Assembly: GCF_042662125.1 (NCBI RefSeq)
Contig: NZ_JBHSXL010000006.1
Coordinates: forward strand, 341,145 to 405,144
Length of the DNA: 64,000 nucleotides
Source of the DNA: Halopenitus salinus
Lineage (GTDB): Archaea; Halobacteriota; Halobacteria; Halobacteriales; Haloferacaceae
Direction of reading: 5' to 3'
The notes under the pieces were generated by a model, which saw nothing but the letters and a program-made list of their open reading frames with translations, had not been told where the DNA came from and did no database searches. The position numbers were made by a program, and so were the translations under genes. Positions 31,886 to 41,053 of this stretch are shown in pieces. Positions within the stretch are counted from its first letter, which is position 1. The number at the start of each line of letters is the position of its first letter.

Positions 31886-32560
31886 TCAGTAGATCAGCTC
31901 CGGATCGCTTTCGACCATGTACAGCGTGCGTGCCGCGACGTTCACGGCGTGGTCGCCGATCCGCTCGAGGTCCCGGATCGTCAACAGCACGCGCGAGACG
32001 TCGTCGAGCAGCCGCTCTATCGCCCACGGATCGTCCTCGACGCTGCGTTCTATCAGCTCGCGGGTGACCGTCTCGCTGGCCCGGTGGCAGAGCGCATCGA
32101 CGTGGTCGTCGTCGTCCGCGATGTGCCGACACGCGTCGACGTCCTCGGCGTCGTACGCCTCGAGGCTCCGCTCGAGGAGCGAGAGCGCCTCCTCGCCGAT
32201 CGCATCGAGCGCGACGTCGGGGGCCACCGGTCCGTCCGCGGCGATCACGTACTGTGCGAGGTTGACCGCGAGGTCGCCGATCCGCTCGAGGTCGGTGATG
32301 ATCTTGAACGAGGCCGTGAGGAACCGGAGGTCGCCGGCGACGGGCTGCTGGAGCGCGAACAGGTCGACGCAGTCGTTCTCGAGGGCGAGATACCGATCGT
32401 TTATCTCCGCGTCCCCCTCGATGACCGTCCGAGCCAGCGACTCGTCCCCCGTCGAGACGCTCTCGAGGGCCGTTTCGAGCCGGTCGATGACGCGCTCGCC
32501 CATCGCGAGCACGTCGGAGCGGATCCCCTCGAGCGCCTCCTGGTAGCGTTCTCGTGGCAT
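31886..32560 (-). CDS. phoU: Phosphate transport regulator PhoU
   Basis: A 224-aa all-helical protein with two PhoU repeats (MGERVIDRLETAL...FKIITDLERIGDLAVNLAQYV and LLTIRDLERIGDHAVNVAARTLYMV), each carrying the E/DxxRIGD metal-binding motif. It modulates PstSCAB activity and phosphate signalling. It lies 4 bases past the pstB stop and 2 bases before the AbrB-PhoU gene, so all belong to one operon. Confidence 0.95.
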   Translation of the reverse strand: MPRERYQEALEGIRSDVLAMGERVIDRLETALESVSTGDESLARTVIEGDAEINDRYLALENDCVDLFALQQPVAGDLRFLTASFKIITDLERIGDLAVNLAQYVIAADGPVAPDVALDAIGEEALSLLERSLEAYDAEDVDACRHIADDDDHVDALCHRASETVTRELIERSVEDDPWAIERLLDDVSRVLLTIRDLERIGDHAVNVAARTLYMVESDPELIY

Positions 32561-32564
32561 GCGA

Positions 32565-33551
32565 TCACCCGAACTTTCCGGTGATGTAGTCCTCCACGCG
32601 CTCGCTGTGTGGGTCCTCGAACACCTGGTCCGTGTCGCCGTACTCGACGAGCTCGCCGCCCGTGAGGAACACGGCGGTCTGGTCCGAGATGCGCGCGGCC
32701 TGTTGCATGTTGTGCGTGACGATGACGACCGTGTACTCCTCGGCGAGGTCGTCGATCAGGTCCTCGATCTTCGCGGTGGCGATCGGGTCGAGCGCGGACG
32801 CGGGCTCGTCCATCAGGATGACCTCGGGGTCGACAGAGAGACAGCGGGCGATACACAGCCGCTGCTGCTGTCCGCCGGAGAGCCCGAGGGCGTTGTCGTC
32901 GAGGCGGTCATTCACCTCCTCCCAGAGCGCGGCGTCGCGGAGACACCGCTCCACGAGCCGGTCGCGCTCGGCGTCGTCGCTTCGGTTCAACAGCCGTGCC
33001 AGGAGTCCCGTGTCGATGTCGCCGTGCTTCTCCGGACCGTACGCGATGTTCTCGCGGATCGACTTCGGGAAGGGGTTCGGCGACTGGAACACCATGCCGA
33101 CCCGCTTGCGGAGCTCGACCAGGTTGACGCCGTCCTGGTAGATCTCCTCGTCGTCGATCCGGACCGACCCGTCCACCCGAGCGCTCTTGATCCGGTCGTT
33201 CATCCGGTTCAGACACCGGAGAAAGGTCGACTTTCCACAGCCGGACGGGCCGATGAGTGCCGTGACGCTGTTTTTCGGGATCTCGATCGAGACCCCGTTC
33301 AGCGCGTGGTCGTCGCCGTAGTGAACGTCGAGGTCCTCGACGGCGAACTTCGCGTCGCCCTCGAACTCGTACTCCCGCCACTCCTCGAGGACGCGCTCGT
33401 CGGTCTCGCCGGTCGTCGTCGACGAGCGCCCGGTCGCGGAGTCGTCGCCGATCCCGACGGACGCCGCGTCGGCCCGTTCGGCGGTGTCCGCACCGTTCGT
33501 TTCCATGGTGTCAGCGCTGTCCCTCTCCGTGGTTCGGGTGATGTCACTCAT
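32565..33551 (-). CDS. pstB: Phosphate ABC transporter ATPase PstB
   Basis: A 328-aa ATPase with Walker A GPSGCGKS (101-108), Q-loop MVFQSPNPFPKSI, signature LSGGQQQR (about 224-231), Walker B VILMDEPASALDP and H-loop VTHNM. The core is typical PstB. An N-terminal extension of about 65 acidic, low-complexity residues is unusual in length, and a shorter start is conceivable. The chosen ATG overlaps the pstA stop by 8 bases. Confidence 0.96.
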   Translation of the reverse strand: MSDITRTTERDSADTMETNGADTAERADAASVGIGDDSATGRSSTTTGETDERVLEEWREYEFEGDAKFAVEDLDVHYGDDHALNGVSIEIPKNSVTALIGPSGCGKSTFLRCLNRMNDRIKSARVDGSVRIDDEEIYQDGVNLVELRKRVGMVFQSPNPFPKSIRENIAYGPEKHGDIDTGLLARLLNRSDDAERDRLVERCLRDAALWEEVNDRLDDNALGLSGGQQQRLCIARCLSVDPEVILMDEPASALDPIATAKIEDLIDDLAEEYTVVIVTHNMQQAARISDQTAVFLTGGELVEYGDTDQVFEDPHSERVEDYITGKFG

Positions 33552-35166
33552 GTCGAAGTTGCCTCCGGAAGTAGTACCGCGTGCCGATGCCGATCGCGTA
33601 GAACGAAAGCACGACGAGAAGCAGGACGAACGCCGTGGCCCACTGGAACTCCGTGGGGTTCGAGACGTTGTCGCCGAGGCCGACGCCGGCGGTGATCAGG
33701 GCGTAGAGCTGGAACGGCAGCGCCGTCGTCGCCTGGAGCAGTTCGGGGTTGGTCACGAACGGCGGCCGGGTCGTGAACGCGAAGCCACCGATGACGTTCG
33801 CGGCCTGGTCCCTCGAAACGAACGTCCCGCCGGTCATCGTCAACAGGATCGGCGCCGTCTCGCCGGCGATCCGACCGACGCCGAGGATGACGCCCGTGAC
33901 GACGCCCGGAAGCGCGGCCGGGACGACCACGCTGCGGATCGTCTGCCACTTCGTGACGCCGAGCGCCGCGCTGGCGTCCCGATACTCGTCGGGAACCGCG
34001 ATCAGCGCCTCCCGGCTCGTGATGAGCACCAGCGGAAGGAGCATGAACCCGAGCGTCAACATCCCCGAGAGCAGCGACTTGTTCCCGCCGAACCGCGGGA
34101 CGAGGAACGTGAACCCGAACAGCCCGAAGACGATGCTCGGGGTGCTCCAGAGTCCGTTGGTCGCGATCTCGACGGCCTGCGTCAACCGCCCGCGCTCGGC
34201 GTACTCCGTCAGGAAGATCGCCGCCCCGACGCCGAGCGGAACGGCGAAGATCACGGCCCCGACGACGAGCCATATCGTGCCGACGATCGCGGGGAAGACG
34301 CCCTGGAAGTCGTTCAAGAGCCCGACGCCGTTGGTCACGAACGGGATCGAGACCGGGAGCGCGACCGAGAGTCCGAACACCGACACGGTCGGTCCCGCGC
34401 CGAGGGCGAACTGGGAGCCGTGGAGCAGTCCCGGAATCCCGCGAACGGCAGTGAAGGCGATCAACAGGAACAACACGCCGATGATGGCGCTCGCGTTCAC
34501 GTAGATGAGGAGGTAGGCCCCCATCCGTCTCCCGCGGGCACCGAAGCCGCCGTACGCCTTCGCCGCGGCCCATCCCGAAAGCAGCGCACACCCGGCCGTC
34601 GCGGCCGGAACGAGGAACGAGGCGGTGATGGATGCCTGCTGTTCGAACCCGAGGTCCCACACCCACGACGGGCCGACGATCCCGGTCAGGAACGCGCTTC
34701 CGACGACGATCGCCACCGCACCGGCCGGCAGCGTCGACCCGATATCCTCGCGGGTCAGGGCCGTCACCGCGAATGCGATCCCGCCGGCCGCGACGGCGAC
34801 GGGGAGCCGGAGAAGGAGCCCGGCGTCGAACAGCCACGCCGACGCCATCCCGCCGAGGCCGAACCAGATGAGCGTGAAGGTGGCGGTGGCGACGAGACCG
34901 GCGTGCGGGCTCGGTTCGGTCTCGACGTACTCGAGGGACGACCCGACGCCGAAGGCGATGACCGCTCCGCCCAGCACGGCGAGCAGGCCACCGAGCAGGG
35001 TGACGGTCGGGACGCCGGCGATCGATCCGCTGATCGAGACGGCGTCGAAAAGCACCGCGACGCCGAACGCGAACAGGGCCACCGCGAGCGCGATCGCGAC
35101 GCCCGCGACGGCTTCGGTTCCCGTCGTGTCCTCGCGGACCAGCGTGGTCTCGGTGGCGCCGGCCAT
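33544..35166 (-). CDS. pstA: Phosphate ABC transporter permease PstA, N-terminally extended
   Basis: A 540-aa permease, far longer than the usual ~300. The C-terminal ~280 residues are the normal BPD transporter domain, with the EAA-loop sequence EYRDASAALGVTKWQTI and later GVGRIAGETAPILL. The first ~210 residues add about six further hydrophobic helices. Start ATG 35166 overlaps the pstC stop by one base (ATGA). Other haloarchaeal PstA proteins also tend to be long, so the extension may be lineage-typical. Confidence 0.95.
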   Translation of the reverse strand: MAGATETTLVREDTTGTEAVAGVAIALAVALFAFGVAVLFDAVSISGSIAGVPTVTLLGGLLAVLGGAVIAFGVGSSLEYVETEPSPHAGLVATATFTLIWFGLGGMASAWLFDAGLLLRLPVAVAAGGIAFAVTALTREDIGSTLPAGAVAIVVGSAFLTGIVGPSWVWDLGFEQQASITASFLVPAATAGCALLSGWAAAKAYGGFGARGRRMGAYLLIYVNASAIIGVLFLLIAFTAVRGIPGLLHGSQFALGAGPTVSVFGLSVALPVSIPFVTNGVGLLNDFQGVFPAIVGTIWLVVGAVIFAVPLGVGAAIFLTEYAERGRLTQAVEIATNGLWSTPSIVFGLFGFTFLVPRFGGNKSLLSGMLTLGFMLLPLVLITSREALIAVPDEYRDASAALGVTKWQTIRSVVVPAALPGVVTGVILGVGRIAGETAPILLTMTGGTFVSRDQAANVIGGFAFTTRPPFVTNPELLQATTALPFQLYALITAGVGLGDNVSNPTEFQWATAFVLLLVVLSFYAIGIGTRYYFRRQLRHE

Positions 35167-36290
35167 CAGATCTCACCCCCGAGCTTCTCGTGCATCCGCC
35201 ACTCGATGTACTGCGAGCCGATCGAGATGCAAAGCACCGTGACGAACAGGATGACGCCCGCGACGAACAGCGCGTCCATCTGCAGCCCGTTCGCGTTTCC
35301 GTAGTTGTTCGCGATCAGCGAGGTGAGCGTCTCCTGACCGTAGAACACGTTGTACAGCGGGTCGGTGAGCTGGGGCACGCCCCGAAGCATCACCGTCGCC
35401 GCCATCGTCTCCCCGATGGCGCGCCCGACGCCGAGCAGGACGGCCGCCGAGACGCCCGAGAACGCGGCGGGGATCGTGATCGACGTCATCGTCTGCCAGT
35501 CGGTGGTGCCCATCGCGAGCGACCCGCTCTTCATCGACTCGGGGACGCTGCTCAGCGCGTCCTCGGCGACCGAGACGACGGTCGGCAGCGCCATCAGCCC
35601 GACCACGATCCCGACGAACAGGTACGAACCCTGACCGGTGGTCCGAAACTGGGCCGACGCCCACGGGCTCAGGATGGTGAACCCGATGAAGCCGTAGACG
35701 ATCGACGGAATCCCGGCGAGGATCTCGACGCCCGGCTTGACGGCCTCGCGAACGGCACTCGGCGCGATCTCGGAGAGGAAGAGCGCCGCCGCGACGCCGA
35801 GCGGGGCGGCGACCATCGTTGCGATCGTCGTCACCATCACGGTCCCGTGGATCATCGGGACCATCGAGTACCGGATCGGGTCCGAGACCGCGTCCCAGCG
35901 CGTCTGGGTGAACAGCCGCAGACCCGGGACCGAGACGCCGAACACCGTCGCCGATTCGTAGTACAGCACGGGGATCGACTCGACGAAGATGAACACGGTG
36001 ATGAAAAGCAGTATGAGGAGGGTCGAGACGGTCATCGAGAGGGTCAACACCCGGGCGGTTACTCCCTGGTACCGGATCCAGCCGTACCCGGCGGCCGCCA
36101 GGAACGCGACAAAGGGGAGGGCCGCAAGCGGCGACGCGAGCAGGAACCCGACGAGCGAGGCCAAGAGCGCGACGGTCATCGTGCCCACGGTGACGAGCGC
36201 GCCCGTCGCGGTCTCCTCGCGGAACGCGCGGAGCCGTCGACGCCATCGCGTCACCGCGGCGTCGGTTCGTGTATCGGTTGTATGAGACAT
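35166..36290 (-). CDS. pstC: Phosphate ABC transporter permease PstC
   Basis: A 374-aa membrane protein with about seven helices and the PstC permease signature: PGVEILAGIPSIVYGFIGF, then VPESMKSGSLAMGTTDWQTM in the EAA loop and GVGRAIGETMAATV. It pairs with PstA to form the phosphate path. It lies 57 bases past the pstS stop and overlaps pstA. Confidence 0.96.
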   Translation of the reverse strand: MSHTTDTRTDAAVTRWRRRLRAFREETATGALVTVGTMTVALLASLVGFLLASPLAALPFVAFLAAAGYGWIRYQGVTARVLTLSMTVSTLLILLFITVFIFVESIPVLYYESATVFGVSVPGLRLFTQTRWDAVSDPIRYSMVPMIHGTVMVTTIATMVAAPLGVAAALFLSEIAPSAVREAVKPGVEILAGIPSIVYGFIGFTILSPWASAQFRTTGQGSYLFVGIVVGLMALPTVVSVAEDALSSVPESMKSGSLAMGTTDWQTMTSITIPAAFSGVSAAVLLGVGRAIGETMAATVMLRGVPQLTDPLYNVFYGQETLTSLIANNYGNANGLQMDALFVAGVILFVTVLCISIGSQYIEWRMHEKLGGEI

Positions 36291-36347
36291 GATGAAATAC
36301 GGATGAGAGTCGTTCGCGGCGCGTCCCGCCTCAGATCGCCGTCCGGA

Positions 36348-37571
36348 TCACGCCGGATCCGGAAGCTTCTCCGCCTCGGCTTCGATGTCGGCCGTCGGAA
36401 GCGGGATGTAGTTGTTGTCCTCGACGAAGACGGTCTGGCCGAAATCGGTCAGGAACATGTTCAAGAACGCCCCTTCGCGACGATCCGTACCGTTCGGCGT
36501 TTCCTCGGTGACCTTCGTGTACATGTGGAGGTCCCGGTTGAGCGGGTACTCGCTGTCGAAGATCGTGTTCTCGGCGTCCCGGTCCGGTTCGTAGACCGTC
36601 CCGTCGAAATCGATCGCGATCGGTTGGACGGCGTCGCTCGTGAACGCGAGCGCCATGTATGCGATCGCTCCGTCGTTGTTGGCGACGGCCTCGGCGACCT
36701 GCTGGTTCTGCCCGAACCGGGTGTCGACGCCGGACATCGAGGCGTCGGCGCTGCCGAGCATGTTCAGCCGGAAGGAGGTGTCCGTTCCAGAGCCCTCGGC
36801 GCGACCGATGACGTAGATCTCCTGATCGGGACCGCCGATCTCCGACCAGTTCGTTATCTCGTCCTGGTAGATCTGCCGGACCTGCTCTCCGGTGAGCTGC
36901 TGGACGCCGTTGTCGTAGACGTCGCTGCTCACGACGACCGGCTGGCCGTCACGCCCGACGACGTGGTCGACGAACTGCTCGTCCGCCTCGGACTCGCTGA
37001 GCCCGAGTTCGGCCGTTATCGGCCCCGACGAGTTGCCGATGTCGACGAGCTCGTCGCGAACCGCCTCACATCCCGTTCCCGAGTGGCTCAGGCTCACGGT
37101 CGTGTTGTAGGGGGGGTTCGACCGCTCCCCGGTCGCCTCGAAGCCGAACTGGCTGGCGAAGTAGTCGGCGAGGTGCATGTCCGTCCCGATCTCGTCCCAC
37201 CCCGGCACGGACGTCTCGTCGTTCGATCCCCAGTACTCGCCGTCGCTCGGCGGCGCGTTGGCGTTCCAATAGGAGGCGCCCGTATTCGAGATCGGGTACA
37301 CCGTCGAGGATCCCTCGGCGGTGAGAAGCGCCTGCCCGCCGCCGTTTCCGTCGTCGCCACCGTTGCCGCTCCCGCCGCGTCCACCATCGTTACCGTTGCC
37401 GCCGCCGTTCCCGCTCCCGCCGCCGTTTCCACCGCTGCCGCCGTTTCCGCCACCACCGCCGTTACCGGTACTGCCGGTGCAGCCCGCCAGCCCCGCCGAC
37501 CCGACGACGCCGGAGGTGACCAGAAACTTCCGCCGTGATACGCCGTTTTCAGCCCAGTTACGGTCAGACAT
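36348..37571 (-). CDS. pstS: Phosphate-binding lipoprotein PstS
   Basis: A 407-aa PstS-type binding protein. The Tat motif VSRRKFLVTSG (11-21) and lipobox SAGLAGC (Cys31) mark a membrane-anchored lipoprotein. A Gly/Asn-rich linker follows (about 32-80). The binding domain has AEGSSTVYPIS, SHSGTGCEAVRDE, GRAEGSGTDTSFR and AYMALAF. It is the first gene of the pst operon. ATG 37571 is chosen; a GTG one codon earlier is equally possible. The linker repeat is a likely place for length variation. Confidence 0.96.
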   Translation of the reverse strand: MSDRNWAENGVSRRKFLVTSGVVGSAGLAGCTGSTGNGGGGGNGGSGGNGGGSGNGGGNGNDGGRGGSGNGGDDGNGGGQALLTAEGSSTVYPISNTGASYWNANAPPSDGEYWGSNDETSVPGWDEIGTDMHLADYFASQFGFEATGERSNPPYNTTVSLSHSGTGCEAVRDELVDIGNSSGPITAELGLSESEADEQFVDHVVGRDGQPVVVSSDVYDNGVQQLTGEQVRQIYQDEITNWSEIGGPDQEIYVIGRAEGSGTDTSFRLNMLGSADASMSGVDTRFGQNQQVAEAVANNDGAIAYMALAFTSDAVQPIAIDFDGTVYEPDRDAENTIFDSEYPLNRDLHMYTKVTEETPNGTDRREGAFLNMFLTDFGQTVFVEDNNYIPLPTADIEAEAEKLPDPA

Positions 37572-37604
37572 CACCAGAACGATCCGGAGGTCCTTGTAAA
37601 CGGG

Positions 37605-37614
37605 TTTATATTTC
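37605..37614 (-). promoter_or_regulatory. TATA box of the pst operon
   Basis: On the minus strand GAAATATAAA lies 33 bases before ATG 37571, allowing a leader of about 10 bases. It is the clearest promoter signal before pstS and presumably responds to phosphate limitation. Confidence 0.6.
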
Positions 37615-37654
37615 TGATATGTCCACGTCCGGATTCGTTCGGAGACGAGGGTAT

Positions 37655-37745
37655 CGGTACGTGTCCGTACCGATCGGAAGGGTCCAGTACTGATCGGAGC
37701 GGTGCAGTACGAACGTTCCGTATCCCTATATAGTCGTTCGGAACG
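37655..37745. promoter_or_regulatory. Inverted-repeat cluster between pstS and the divergent gene
   Basis: CGGTACG (37655-37661) and CGTACCG (37666-37672) form a perfect palindrome with 4 central bases. CGTTCCG (37714-37720) and CGGAACG (37739-37745) form a second, wide palindrome that encloses a TATA-like TATATAG (37727-37733). Two related GTACYGATCGGA blocks lie between them. The layout looks like operator sites for a phosphate-response regulator acting on both directions; the regulator is not known from the sequence. Confidence 0.55.
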
Positions 37746-37818
37746 GTACTGGGGGAAACGGTCCGTAACGATAGGTTCTGACGGAAGCTATACACGAGGT
37801 CGGCCGGAATTCCCGCTC

Positions 37819-38871
37819 GTGACCGAGACAGACCGCCCCGATCCGGACACCGTCGACACTGCACCGACCGCACAGTCGATCCTCGACCGGGAGCCGACGG
37901 TCGAGTCGGTCGTCGAGGCCGTCGCCGAGGGGACCGACCGCGATCCGGAGGCGATCCGCCGGTCGCTGGACCCGTTCGCGGAGGACGACGTTCTCACGGC
38001 CGAAGCGGTCGAGGAGACCGTCTCGGACGTCTCGAAGATCCTCGCCACGGCCGAGACGCGGGTCGACCTCGCCGCGCTCGACGCCGATGACGCTCGGGCC
38101 GCCGCCGCAGCCGTGACCGACCTCGACGTCGTCGATGCCCGACTGCGAGGGTTCGATGACCGCCTCGCCGCCCTCGAGCGCCGGACCGACGAGCTCGGCC
38201 GGTCCGTCGGGGCGGCCCCCGACGAACTCGAGACGCCATCGGCCCTCCACCGATCGGCGGTCGAACTGCGCGAGACGGCGGCCGACGCACAGCGTGTCGT
38301 TCGGGTCGCCGACGACCTCGCCAGCGACCTCGAGGCGTTCGAGTCCTGGCTCAGTTCGCCGGATCGACGAACCGAGGAGCTCGCGGCCGACGTCGAGGCC
38401 CTCGAGGAGGCCCTCGTCGATCTTTCGTCCGTAGCCGACCGGATCGACGAGCGGACGGCGGCCGATGAGGAGGGACCCGATGTGGACGAGGAGGGGGCGT
38501 TCGAGACCGACGGTGAGGAGTGGACGTCCGAGACCGACGGTGAGACGAGCCACGCGGCCGAGTGGGCGGACGCCACGGTTCGAGCGCGCGTTCTCGAGCT
38601 GTTGGTGGCCGACCTTCGGGCCGAGGAGGACGACATCCGAACGTGGGCCGCCCGCGAGAACGCGTCGGTCCCCGAGTCGCTTCGACGGCGGATCGACGCC
38701 GCGGATCGACGTCTCTCGATGCTCTCGACGACTCTTTCGGACTTGGCAGCCCCCGACTGGCACGACCGATTCGCGGAGCGCCTCGCGGCGACCGACCGAG
38801 CGCTGGCACGGTTCGATCCGCCCGTCGCCTGGGGCCGGGTGCGCGAGGAGATGGCGGAACCCACCGCGTGA
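37819..38871 (+). CDS. Acidic coiled-coil protein divergent from pst
   Basis: A 350-aa soluble, acidic, mostly helical protein with long heptad-like stretches (FDDRLAALERRTDELGRSVG, AADVEALEEALVDLSSVADR). An acidic spacer of low complexity (about 215-255) repeats EEWTSETDGE-like words. I recall similar proteins beside haloarchaeal pst operons annotated as halo transducer protein, but no signalling domain is visible. The start is taken as GTG 37819, about 28 bases past a TATA-like CTATACAC (37788-37795); upstream frame sequence is not acidic. Confidence 0.75.
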   Translation: MTETDRPDPDTVDTAPTAQSILDREPTVESVVEAVAEGTDRDPEAIRRSLDPFAEDDVLTAEAVEETVSDVSKILATAETRVDLAALDADDARAAAAAVTDLDVVDARLRGFDDRLAALERRTDELGRSVGAAPDELETPSALHRSAVELRETAADAQRVVRVADDLASDLEAFESWLSSPDRRTEELAADVEALEEALVDLSSVADRIDERTAADEEGPDVDEEGAFETDGEEWTSETDGETSHAAEWADATVRARVLELLVADLRAEEDDIRTWAARENASVPESLRRRIDAADRRLSMLSTTLSDLAAPDWHDRFAERLAATDRALARFDPPVAWGRVREEMAEPTA

Positions 38872-39079
38872 ACTCCCGTCCGCCCGGACACGACGCGCCG
38901 ACGTCACTTCGCGCGTGTGCGGCCACCACGGTTCCGCCCGGCCGAATCGGGCGATACCGACCGATCCCCACGGTTCCGCAGGGAGTCCGCCGCCGGGTCT
39001 ATATAGCACCCCGTAGTCTCGGCACCCCTCCGTAGCGATCTTATAAGCGATTAACCCCTCGCCGCCCGCGTGCGATCGT

Positions 39080-39934
39080 ATGTCAACCGGATCGAAGCGG
39101 GCCGGGGACGACGGTGGTGAACGGAGGAAGGAGGACGCCCGGAACGACGGCAGCCTCGACCCCGAACGCACACGCGATCGACTCGAATCGATGCGTGGAG
39201 CGCTCCGAACCGAGCGACGGCGCCTGGTCGACGAGCGGCAGGCATTCGGCGCCTTTCGAAAGCGACTCTCGGAGATCGATCCGGGCCAGCCGCCGACGGG
39301 ACGGTCCGCCGGCTCGCGAGTCGTCGGGACGGCCCCAGCCCGCTCGGTCTCGCCCGGGCTCGTCGCCGTTCGCGACGCCTACGAGGAGACGGTGATGAGC
39401 GTTCCCCACTACGCCGAGGACTACGACGACACCTACCCGGAGAGCCTCGAGGCCGAGTTCGGCGCGGGGATGGCCGCGGCGCTCACTCGCGGATCGGCGC
39501 TCGATCCCTCGCTCAAACGCGAGCTTTCGGGGGCGGCCGGCCGGCTCCGGGAGAACCGGGACGCGTTCGTCGGGACGCTGGATACGGAGGCGTCGTCGCT
39601 TTCCGCCCGCTCCGACCGACTCTTGGAACTCGATGCGGAACTCCAGGGGATCGCGAACGCCGAGTTCGGGGACATGGACTTCGGCGCCCTCGACGCCCAC
39701 CGCGCACGGATCGAGGCTCTTCGGGACCGATGTGAGGAGGACGTCCGCGAGCGCCAGGAGACGATCCACGAACAGCGCCGCGAGCTTCGGGTGCCCGGCG
39801 ACAGCCCCGACGTGCCCCGATACCTCTACCGCGAGCAGCCGGCACGACATCCGATCCTCTCGATGCTCGCGGACCGGATAGACCGGCTGGACGCGCTGCG
39901 GTCGACCGTCGAGACGGCGATGGCCCGGCGGTGA
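39080..39934 (+). CDS. Haloarchaeal coiled-coil protein (DUF7260-like)
   Basis: A 284-aa charged helical protein. The N-terminal coiled coil (RDRLESMRGALRTERRRLVDER) is followed by a linker. A conserved middle has VRDAYEETVMSVPHYAEDYDD, and the C-terminal helical part has YLYREQPARHPILSMLADRID. I recall this as a haloarchaea-only family (DUF7260) of unknown function. A TTATAAGC element near 39039 lies about 40 bases before ATG 39080. In 38872-39079 I see only promoter-like signals. Confidence 0.78.
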   Translation: MSTGSKRAGDDGGERRKEDARNDGSLDPERTRDRLESMRGALRTERRRLVDERQAFGAFRKRLSEIDPGQPPTGRSAGSRVVGTAPARSVSPGLVAVRDAYEETVMSVPHYAEDYDDTYPESLEAEFGAGMAAALTRGSALDPSLKRELSGAAGRLRENRDAFVGTLDTEASSLSARSDRLLELDAELQGIANAEFGDMDFGALDAHRARIEALRDRCEEDVRERQETIHEQRRELRVPGDSPDVPRYLYREQPARHPILSMLADRIDRLDALRSTVETAMARR

Positions 39935-39949
39935 GAACGAGCCCGACGT

Positions 39950-40240
39950 TCACTCCTCGAGCGAATCGGCGGCGTCGCTCGAGACCGACTCCGCCCCCTC
40001 CTCCTCGTCCCTCGTCGATCGAAGTCGCTGCGGAAGCAGTCCGGCGAGCAGCCCGCGGAGGATCCGCTCGGGGTCCAGGAAGTACTGCGGGAGGACGACC
40101 ATCGCGACGGCGACGACCACCATGGCGGCGCCGAGGGCCGTCTCGCCGTCGAGCGCGCGCATCACGCCGTAGTTCGCGACCGGCAGCGCGAACACGAGCG
40201 TGGTCGCGAGCCCGATGGTGTCCAGGATTCCGAATCGCAT
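39950..40240 (-). CDS. Small two-helix membrane protein (DUF7533-like)
   Basis: A 96-aa protein with two hydrophobic helices (IGLATTLVFALPVANYGVM and LGAAMVVVAVAMVVLPQYF) followed by DPERILRGLLAGLLP and a charged, serine-rich tail. It matches a haloarchaeal family that I recall as DUF7533. Function unknown. It is convergent with the coiled-coil gene and divergent from ribE. Confidence 0.8.
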   Translation of the reverse strand: MRFGILDTIGLATTLVFALPVANYGVMRALDGETALGAAMVVVAVAMVVLPQYFLDPERILRGLLAGLLPQRLRSTRDEEEGAESVSSDAADSLEE

Positions 40241-40359
40241 CGGCGATCGGTAGCCCGCGACGCCGTATAAGCGACGCGAAGCGACCGATTCGAGTGGACG
40301 GCGTCGGACCCACCGTCGTCACGCGACAACGACTTCACGCCCCGTCCCGAATTCCGCGT

Positions 40360-41001
40360 ATGTTCACCGGGATCGTCGAAACCGTCGGCGAGGTCGTCGA
40401 CGTCGACCGGACCGCGGACGGACGACGGCTCACGATCGCCGCGGAGGGGTTTCGCGACCTCTCCCACGGGCAGTCGATAAGCGTCAGCGGCGTCTGTCTC
40501 ACCGTCGAGGCGCACGGTTCGGAGGTGGCCGGCGGGGATCCGGACGACACCGGAGGCGTCCACGGCGACGTCGGCGTCTTCGAGGTGTTCCTGGCGAGCG
40601 AGACCGTCGATCGGACCTATCTCGGCGAGCTCGGGGCCGGGGACGCGGTCAACCTCGAGCGTGCAATGCCGGCCGACGGACGCTTCGACGGCCACCTCGT
40701 GCAGGGCCACGTCGACGCCGTGGCGACGGTCGAGACGATCGACTCGGTCGGCGAGGACTGGCGGTTCGAGTTCTCGATCCCGCCGGATCAGGGCCGCTAC
40801 GTGGTCGAGAAGGGGTCCGTCGCGCTCGACGGCATCTCGCTGACCGTGGCCGAACGCGGCGAGGACGCCCTCGAGGTCGCGATCATCCCGGCCACCTACG
40901 AGCTGACCACGCTCTCGGGGAAGTCGCCCGGCGATCCGGTACACCTGGAGGTCGACGTGATCGCGAAGTACGTCGAGGGGATGGTCGACGGCTACGAATA
41001 G
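40360..41001 (+). CDS. ribE: Riboflavin synthase (bacterial type, alpha subunit)
   Basis: A 213-aa enzyme that converts two 6,7-dimethyl-8-ribityllumazines to riboflavin. It starts MFTGIVETVGEV, as the family does, and has two lumazine-binding barrels. The first contains GQSISVSGVCLTV and the second VALDGISLTVAE, with GHVDAVATVE between. This trimeric type differs from the archaeal synthase of methanogens. A long in-frame upstream extension is Arg/Pro-rich and not coding. Confidence 0.96.
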   Translation: MFTGIVETVGEVVDVDRTADGRRLTIAAEGFRDLSHGQSISVSGVCLTVEAHGSEVAGGDPDDTGGVHGDVGVFEVFLASETVDRTYLGELGAGDAVNLERAMPADGRFDGHLVQGHVDAVATVETIDSVGEDWRFEFSIPPDQGRYVVEKGSVALDGISLTVAERGEDALEVAIIPATYELTTLSGKSPGDPVHLEVDVIAKYVEGMVDGYE

Positions 41002-41053
41002 AACGATCAGGGGAGCTACCGTCCGACCCGGAGAGCCACGTCCCGGCCCGCAC

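Noticed and set aside
35190..37538. 782-aa plus-strand frame across pstC and pstS
   Set aside because: It is a shadow frame rich in Arg, Asp and His; the minus-strand pst genes are unmistakable.
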